Assembly: GCA_029267975.1 (NCBI GenBank)
Contig: JAJUHH010000090.1
Span: 1-9,279 of the forward strand
DNA: 9,279 nucleotides
Reading direction: 5' to 3'
Source: Clostridiales bacterium
GTDB taxonomy: Bacteria; Bacillota; Clostridia; Lachnospirales; Lachnospiraceae
A model generated the notes under the pieces. It was given only the letters and a program-made list of their open reading frames with translations. It had not been told where the DNA came from and made no database searches. Positions 5,808-9,279 of this stretch are shown here, one piece after another (positions within the stretch are counted from its first letter, which is position 1; each line of letters starts with the position of its first letter). The position numbers were made by a program, and so were the translations under genes.

Positions 5808-6575
5808 TCAAGTCTCACTCTGAGGCTGCAGTAAGCGCATGATCATCCTTGCGGTTTTTTCATAGAAAATGCTGATCAGTATAATTACTACAGCCCAGGC
5901 CAGCTGTTCCTTGGTCATCCAGTAAAGCTTAGCTTCATACAAGCGTTCTCCGATAGAGTGATTGGAATTTGCAATAATCTCTGTTGCTATGCCTGCTTTC
6001 CAGCCAAAGCTGATTCCCACCGTGACTGCACTTAAGAAAAAGGGCCTCACCGCCGGAGCATAGATTGCTTTGATTTTTTTCCAGGTACTAACACCAAATA
6101 CCCGGGCCATCTGCAGCAGCTTTTCATCCCTTGATTTTAATCCCTGCAGCACATTGGAATAAATGATGGGCAGGACCATCATATAAGCTACCAGTATAGA
6201 TAGATTCTGCGGATGAAGCCATATCAGTGCAATAATGATAAAGCATGCCACCGGAATGGTCTCCATAATTTTTACGGGCAGGGCCAATAGGTCCTTTACC
6301 CATAAAAATCGGTAAGCCCCTATGGCAAAGACAAGACCGGTGCTTATGGCAAGCAGACAGCCAAAGATAATCCGTAAGGAGGAATAAAGAATTGTCTGCC
6401 AAAAATCAAGGGTTTGTATCAGGTCCAATAAGGTTAGCAAGACCGAAGCCGGAGAAGGAAGCAGAAGCTCATTGTCAACCGAAAGGACAAGTACTTCCCA
6501 GACCAGCAGCCAAAATAAAACTGCCAGCAGTTGATTTCTATGTTTTTTCAAACCTAAGCTCCGAAATAGCTTCAT
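5808..6575 (-). CDS. ABC importer permease (SsuC/TauC-like)
   Basis: Membrane subunit of 255 residues, binding-protein-dependent transport (BPD_transp_1) family. Hydrophobic segments lie at about 17-33, 63-85, 92-118, 126-146, 176-196 and 224-238, the six-helix pattern of nitrate/sulfonate/taurine-type permeases. The EAA-type cytoplasmic loop that contacts the ATPase is at about 150-172, around LLQMARVFGVSTWKKI. The N-terminal LLLPSPASVLLTL (37-49) is typical of this subfamily. The ATG at 6575 has AAGGTGG 9 nt upstream. It ends 20 nt before the ATPase start and begins 82 nt after the binding-protein stop. No promoter was recognised in that 82-nt gap. Confidence 0.93.
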   Translation of the reverse strand: MKLFRSLGLKKHRNQLLAVLFWLLVWEVLVLSVDNELLLPSPASVLLTLLDLIQTLDFWQTILYSSLRIIFGCLLAISTGLVFAIGAYRFLWVKDLLALPVKIMETIPVACFIIIALIWLHPQNLSILVAYMMVLPIIYSNVLQGLKSRDEKLLQMARVFGVSTWKKIKAIYAPAVRPFFLSAVTVGISFGWKAGIATEIIANSNHSIGERLYEAKLYWMTKEQLAWAVVIILISIFYEKTARMIMRLLQPQSET

Positions 6576-6603
6576 CCTTGCCTACCACCTTTTCTATAGT
6601 AAA

Positions 6604-6649
6604 TGATAGCTCATATGAAATATCTATTCTAAATAATTGATACCTCATA
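6604..6649. repeat. Direct repeat pair in the binding-protein/permease gap
   Basis: Two 12-bp copies, TGATAGCTCATA (6604-6615) and TGATACCTCATA (6638-6649), differ at one base and start 34 nt apart. No function is evident; a duplication or a paired binding site is possible. Confidence 0.4.
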
Positions 6650-6657
6650 CAAAATAC

Positions 6658-7752
6658 CTAAGGCATATAATAAAACTCATCCCCTGGCATTGTACCGCCC
6701 ACGGACTCGGGATTCTGAAGGTATAGGGCATTGAGATAACCGCTTACCTTGGCCTTCATATCCTCTCCCTGAATCATGGTGATATTGCAATAGGGAATTG
6801 CCTTTTTCATAACAGCAGCTTTAAAGATATCAAATTTCTCTGTCAGGTCAGCTGCCGCATCCACATTCTCATTGACATAAGCTGTGGAAGCTGCATATTC
6901 CTGAAGAAAGGCATCGACAGCATCCTTATGTTCCTTAAGGAAATCAGTGTTTACAACAACGACACCTGTCACCACAGAGCTTCCGTCTAAGCTTACGGCA
7001 TCCCACTCCTTGGCTACATCAAGGGCAATCCTTGTCTTCTCATTATTCATCAGCACCGTTGTTACATAGGGCTGAGGCAGCATGGCAACCGCATCAGCGG
7101 ATTTACTTAAGAGGGCTGCAACCTCCGTAGCCTCTGACATATACTCTATGGTTACATCCTTATCCGGATCAATCCCATAGGCACGAAGGAGGTAGTTCAA
7201 GGTATACTGGGGGGTGGTTCCCTTTCCGGTGGAATATATGGTTTTTCCTTTCAGATCCTCTACGCTATTGATATTCTCACCTGTTTCAACAATATAAAGA
7301 ACACCCAGGGTATTTATGCCTGCCAGTGTGATCTGTCCCTTGGTTTTATTATATAAGACAGAAGCTAAATTGCAGGGAATGGCAGCGATATCAAACTCTC
7401 CCTTAACCAAACCGGTGCTTACCTCGTCTGCCATACCGGCGATGGTAAACTGATACTCATTGCTGCTTGTACCGGCCTGAGCATCGTCCATGAGCTTAAC
7501 CATGCCAATGGCTGTGGGTCCCTTCAGGGCTGCAACTCTTATATTCATTTTCTCTGCTGGCTGCGTAGACTCCGGTGTAGGAGTTGCCTGGGTCTCTGTT
7601 GCCGTGGGAGTCGGCTGCTCCTGTGCCGCAGTAGGCTCTGGCGTGGCTGTGCTTTGTGTTTCATTCGCATCCTTTGCAGTATTTTTACTTGTACATGCTG
7701 TCATCATAAGAACAAAGATCATAAGCATTGCGATTAGTTTAAATTTTTTCAT
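6658..7752 (-). CDS. ABC importer substrate-binding lipoprotein (NMT1/SsuA-like)
   Basis: A 364-residue extracellular lipoprotein that should capture the solute for the permease/ATPase pair downstream. The signal peptide has basic KKFK, a hydrophobic core and a lipobox MTAC with Cys20 as the lipidation site. Residues about 22-68 form a Thr/Pro/Ala/Glu-rich low-complexity linker. The binding domain follows, with segments typical of the NMT1/THI5-like or nitrate-sulfonate superfamily, such as IRVAALKGPTAIGMVKL (71-87), GEFDIAAIP, LKGKTIYSTGKGTTPQYTL and DAVAMLPQPY. These do not identify the ligand. The start is the ATG at 7752, because GGGAGG lies about 6 nt before it and it places the signal peptide at the N-terminus. 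A longer frame from 7812 is rejected. A 21-bp dyad at 7773-7793 lies just upstream. No TPP riboswitch is visible, so a thiamine-precursor role is not supported. Confidence 0.92.
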   Translation of the reverse strand: MKKFKLIAMLMIFVLMMTACTSKNTAKDANETQSTATPEPTAAQEQPTPTATETQATPTPESTQPAEKMNIRVAALKGPTAIGMVKLMDDAQAGTSSNEYQFTIAGMADEVSTGLVKGEFDIAAIPCNLASVLYNKTKGQITLAGINTLGVLYIVETGENINSVEDLKGKTIYSTGKGTTPQYTLNYLLRAYGIDPDKDVTIEYMSEATEVAALLSKSADAVAMLPQPYVTTVLMNNEKTRIALDVAKEWDAVSLDGSSVVTGVVVVNTDFLKEHKDAVDAFLQEYAASTAYVNENVDAAADLTEKFDIFKAAVMKKAIPYCNITMIQGEDMKAKVSGYLNALYLQNPESVGGTMPGDEFYYMP

Positions 7753-7772
7753 GTTTAACCTCCCGATTCTGG

Positions 7773-7793
7773 TGAAATATCTGCCATATTTCA
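7773..7793. promoter_or_regulatory. 21-bp dyad upstream of the binding-protein gene
   Basis: Perfect 8-bp arms TGAAATAT (7773-7780) and ATATTTCA (7786-7793) flank a 5-nt centre. It ends 9 nt before the GGGAGG ribosome site, so it could be an operator or an mRNA hairpin controlling entry of ribosomes. Confidence 0.45.
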
Positions 7794-7812
7794 TTTTGAC
7801 ATTACTAACCAT

Positions 7813-8031
7813 AGCTTTTTTATAACTTTTCTTTATAACTTTTCATTTATAACTTCTTTTATGACTTTTCTTTTACTGCTTTTATATTTTATTACTTCAT
7901 CATTATTACTTTTATTTCTTATTACTGTCACTTTCACTTCTGTAACTTTTTACTTTTTATACTTTTACTTTGTTACTTTTACTTATTTACTCTTACTTTT
8001 ATTACTCTTACTTTTGATTATCAGAAGCTTT
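7813..8031. repeat. Low-complexity T/C-rich spacer with degenerate tactttt repeats
   Basis: About 220 nt between the TM1266-type gene and the binding-protein gene are built from imperfect copies of tactttt and ataacttttc at irregular 5-13-nt spacing. The plus strand has only about eight G; equivalently the minus-strand RNA is nearly free of C and rich in purines (AAGTAAAAGTAA type). Open frames here are compositional artefacts. I recognise no clear sigma-A promoter or terminator in it, although TATAA-like words are frequent. It would be an unstructured linker if the regulator and transporter are co-transcribed. Confidence 0.85.
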
Positions 8032-8277
8032 TTACTTCTTAGAGTAAATGGTCTTAACACTGAGCCCTTTAATCATACCCAGCTTTCCTGCCAGAGCACT
8101 GATGATATTAGCCTCTGCATTTAGTACTACACTGATAATATTAATGTTTTTCTCCCGATAGGGGATACCCATACGGCCCAGGATATACTGTCCGTATTCA
8201 TGCAGCAAGCTATTAAGCTGCTCTACTGCATCCATGTCCTCCACAATAATTCCAATCAATGCGACTCTTGTATCCAC
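8032..8277 (-). CDS. TM1266-family iron-only hydrogenase system putative regulator
   Basis: An 81-residue protein beginning (V/M)DTRVALIGIIVEDMDAVEQL, which strongly resembles the TM1266 family of small ACT-like/NikR-C-like-fold proteins found beside [FeFe]-hydrogenase and maturation genes. Characteristic segments are LHEYGQYILGRMGIPYRE (about 25-42), INIISVVLNAEANIISALAGK and LGMIKGLSVKTIYSK at the end. The length matches the family and no DNA-binding domain is present. A regulatory role is only inferred for the family. The start is GTG at 8277, because AGGAGG lies 7 nt upstream. A longer frame from 8352 runs back through a terminator hairpin and is rejected. No hydrogenase or hydE/F/G gene is in the window. 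Upstream is a strong promoter and a leader of about 170 nt with an internal terminator. Confidence 0.9.
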   Translation of the reverse strand: MDTRVALIGIIVEDMDAVEQLNSLLHEYGQYILGRMGIPYREKNINIISVVLNAEANIISALAGKLGMIKGLSVKTIYSKK

Positions 8278-8450
8278 AACCTTACCTCCTAAGCAGAATG
8301 TTATCCACATCATACTCAAAAAAATCCCCGTGCCAAAGCACAGGGATATCAATCAACCATAATGGAATTGCCTTTCTCTTCGAGTGTCGTCCTGTCAGGC
8401 AATTTTGATTTATACCTATGCCTTTTCATCAGAGATCTTCTGAATTGGCT
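8278..8450 (-). promoter_or_regulatory. Structured leader with attenuator-like architecture
   Basis: From the inferred start near 8450 the leader runs about 170 nt to the GTG. In minus-strand RNA, AGGCA (plus 8419-8423) and AGGCAATT (plus 8366-8373) can both pair with the single AATTGCCT (plus 8397-8404), so two helices compete. Further on, ACAGG near plus 8390-8394 can pair with CCTGT in the terminator's 5' arm. An intrinsic terminator follows at 8318-8347, 40 nt before the GTG. The arrangement suits a riboswitch or protein-dependent attenuator. It matches no riboswitch consensus I know. Confidence 0.55.
8318..8347 (-). terminator. Intrinsic terminator inside the TM1266-type gene leader
   Basis: ATCCCTGTGC and GCACGGGGAT form a 10-bp stem with one G-U pair around TTTG, followed by seven T (8318-8324) on the minus strand. 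It lies between the promoter at 8457-8485 and the ribosome site. Confidence 0.88.
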
Positions 8451-8456
8451 AGGATA

Positions 8457-8485
8457 ATATTAGCACTTTGTTAATATATTGTCAA
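8457..8485 (-). promoter_or_regulatory. Sigma-A promoter of the TM1266-type gene
   Basis: On the minus strand, a perfect TTGACA (8480-8485), a 17-nt spacer and TAATAT (8457-8462) give a start near 8450. It begins only 7 nt after the U-run of the response-regulator terminator. Confidence 0.75.
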
Positions 8486-8492
8486 TAAGTTC

Positions 8493-8524
8493 AAAAAGAT
8501 AGGGTCTGTGCAAGCACAGACCCT
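8493..8524 (-). terminator. Intrinsic terminator of the response-regulator gene
   Basis: A perfect 11-bp inverted repeat, AGGGTCTGTGC (8501-8511) and GCACAGACCCT (8514-8524), is followed on the minus strand by ATCTTTTTG. It begins 9 nt after the response-regulator stop. Confidence 0.92.
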
Positions 8525-8533
8525 CATATAAAG

Positions 8534-9223
8534 TCATACCTTAAAACGATATCCCACACCCCAGATGGTTTCAATATACTGAGGCTTGGAAGTATTATAT
8601 TCGATTTTCTCACGGATCTTCTTGATATGGACGGTTACGGTAGCAATATCTCCCACCGATTCCATATCCCATATCTCTCGAAAGAGCTCTTCCTTGGTAT
8701 AGACACGATTGGGATTTTGGGCAAGGAAGGTAAGTAAATCAAATTCCTTTGTGGTAAAGATCTTCTCTTCCCCGTTTAAGAACACCCTTCTGGCTGTCTT
8801 ATCTATTTTTAAACCTCGTATTTCAATCACTTCGTTCTCTTTTACACCGGAACCAATCAGTCTTTCATATCTGGCCAGATGAGCCTTCACTCTTGCGACC
8901 AGCTCACTTGGACTGAAGGGCTTTGTCAGATAATCGTCCGCGCCTAAGCCCAAGCCACGGATCTTATCAATATCATCCCTCTTGGCAGAAACCATGATCA
9001 CCGGTATATTTTTTTGCTCTCGCACCATCTTACAGATTTCAAATCCATCCATTCCGGGAAGCATCAGGTCAAGTATTACCAGATTATATTCCTCCTCCAG
9101 TGCCCTTCTGGCACCGGCTGCACCGTCGGTCTCAACTTCGACTTCAAAGCCGCTTAATTCCAGATAATCCTTCTCCAGCTCCGCAATAGCCACTTCATCC
9201 TCTACAATCAATATCCTTTTCAT
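8534..9223 (-). CDS. Response regulator, OmpR/PhoB family
   Basis: A DNA-binding transcription regulator of 229 residues, the usual family length. The N-terminal receiver domain (1-115) has the acidic pair Glu8/Asp9, phospho-acceptor Asp52 in LVILDLMLPGMDG, Ser79 and Lys101 in LTKPF. The C-terminal winged helix (about 130-229) includes FTTKEFDLLTFLAQNPNRV, the recognition helix around TVTVHIKKIREKIE, and the terminal GVGYRFKV. The ATG at 9223 has AAAGGAG 5-6 nt upstream. A sensor kinase should phosphorylate it, but none follows; a terminator comes directly after the stop. The kinase may lie upstream beyond the window edge, or this may be an orphan. Its target genes cannot be read from the sequence. 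Confidence 0.95.
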   Translation of the reverse strand: MKRILIVEDEVAIAELEKDYLELSGFEVEVETDGAAGARRALEEEYNLVILDLMLPGMDGFEICKMVREQKNIPVIMVSAKRDDIDKIRGLGLGADDYLTKPFSPSELVARVKAHLARYERLIGSGVKENEVIEIRGLKIDKTARRVFLNGEEKIFTTKEFDLLTFLAQNPNRVYTKEELFREIWDMESVGDIATVTVHIKKIREKIEYNTSKPQYIETIWGVGYRFKV

Positions 9224-9235
9224 AGGAACTCCTTT

Positions 9236-9279
9236 CTAATCAGGCTTCTTTACTTTTCGCTCTTTCTTAAGGTAAACAG
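9236..9279 (-). CDS. Possible 3' end of an upstream gene (partial)
   Basis: Two minus-strand frames are open to the window edge. One ends in TAG at 9236-9238 (tail VYLKKERKVKKPD), 12 nt before the response-regulator start. The other ends in TAA at 9250-9252 (tail LFTLRKSEK). Either could be the C-terminus of a co-transcribed gene, perhaps the partner kinase. The piece is too short to decide, and no promoter or terminator is seen in it. Confidence 0.25.
   Translation of the reverse strand, partial: VYLKKERKVKKPD

Noticed and set aside
5788..5811. TTG start of the ABC ATPase overlapping the permease stop
   Set aside because: The GGAGGG ribosome site would then lie inside the coding region. 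The ATG at 5787 fits it at 9 nt.
7753..7812. Longer start of the binding-protein gene
   Set aside because: It would bury the lipoprotein signal peptide 20 residues inside, and GGGAGG sits properly before the ATG at 7752.
7753..8031. TPP riboswitch for a thiamine-precursor importer
   Set aside because: No CTGAGA core or other TPP-aptamer element occurs upstream of the NMT1-like binding-protein gene.
7490..8124. Two plus-strand open frames rich in Phe, Leu, Val and Ser
   Set aside because: One is antisense to the Thr/Pro-rich linker and signal peptide of the lipoprotein. The other is the low-complexity T/C-rich spacer. Neither has a ribosome site or family features.
8278..8352. Longer start of the TM1266-type gene giving a hydrophobic N-terminus
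   Set aside because: It passes through an intrinsic terminator hairpin, and the family normally begins at the GTG-encoded residue preceded by AGGAGG.
8366..8440. Hammerhead-like CTGATGA word in the TM1266-type gene leader
   Set aside because: The matching GAAA core segment after a stem II is missing (GACA instead), and stems I and III cannot be drawn convincingly.

Overview
The window looks like chromosomal DNA of an anaerobic Clostridia, most likely Lachnospiraceae-like. The basis is moderate-to-low GC, strong AGGAGG-type ribosome sites, a T-box in front of an archaeal-type prolyl-tRNA synthetase, and a TM1266-type [FeFe]-hydrogenase-associated regulator. No species can be named. Every confident gene lies on the minus strand, so transcription runs from high to low coordinates. 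No transposase, integrase, tRNA, rRNA or CRISPR array was seen.

Layout in transcription order, right to left. (1) An OmpR/PhoB-type response regulator (8534-9223) ends in a textbook intrinsic terminator. (2) A TTGACA-type promoter just beyond that terminator starts a leader of about 170 nt with competing hairpins and an internal intrinsic terminator. It precedes a GTG-started 81-residue TM1266-family regulator (8032-8277). (3) A spacer almost free of G on the plus strand leads to a three-gene ABC importer: lipoprotein (6658-7752), permease (5808-6575) and ATPase (5188-5787). (4) A cytidylate-kinase-like protein carries a C-terminal ParB-like domain (4297-5106). (5) An AI-2E/YtvI-type membrane protein starts at TTG (3057-4133); an intrinsic terminator lies between its apparent promoter and its ribosome site. 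(6) A 354-nt gap holds a perfect-consensus promoter firing on the plus strand, a strong stem-loop and a terminator, which together make a candidate small transcript or gene relic. (7) A flavin-reductase-like protein (2019-2702) has a 30-bp near-palindrome over its -35 region. (8) proS (102-1535) has a complete T-box leader with a CCG (Pro) specifier and a clear sigma-A promoter.

How the genes work together: only the ABC genes form an evident functional unit, importing a small organic solute of unknown identity. The TM1266 regulator sits just upstream of them with no obvious promoter between, so co-transcription is possible. The other genes appear to be separate units with their own promoters. 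The points of most interest are regulatory: two genes with an intrinsic terminator inside the leader in addition to the T-box, one plus-strand orphan transcription unit, and an unusual kinase/ParB-like fusion.
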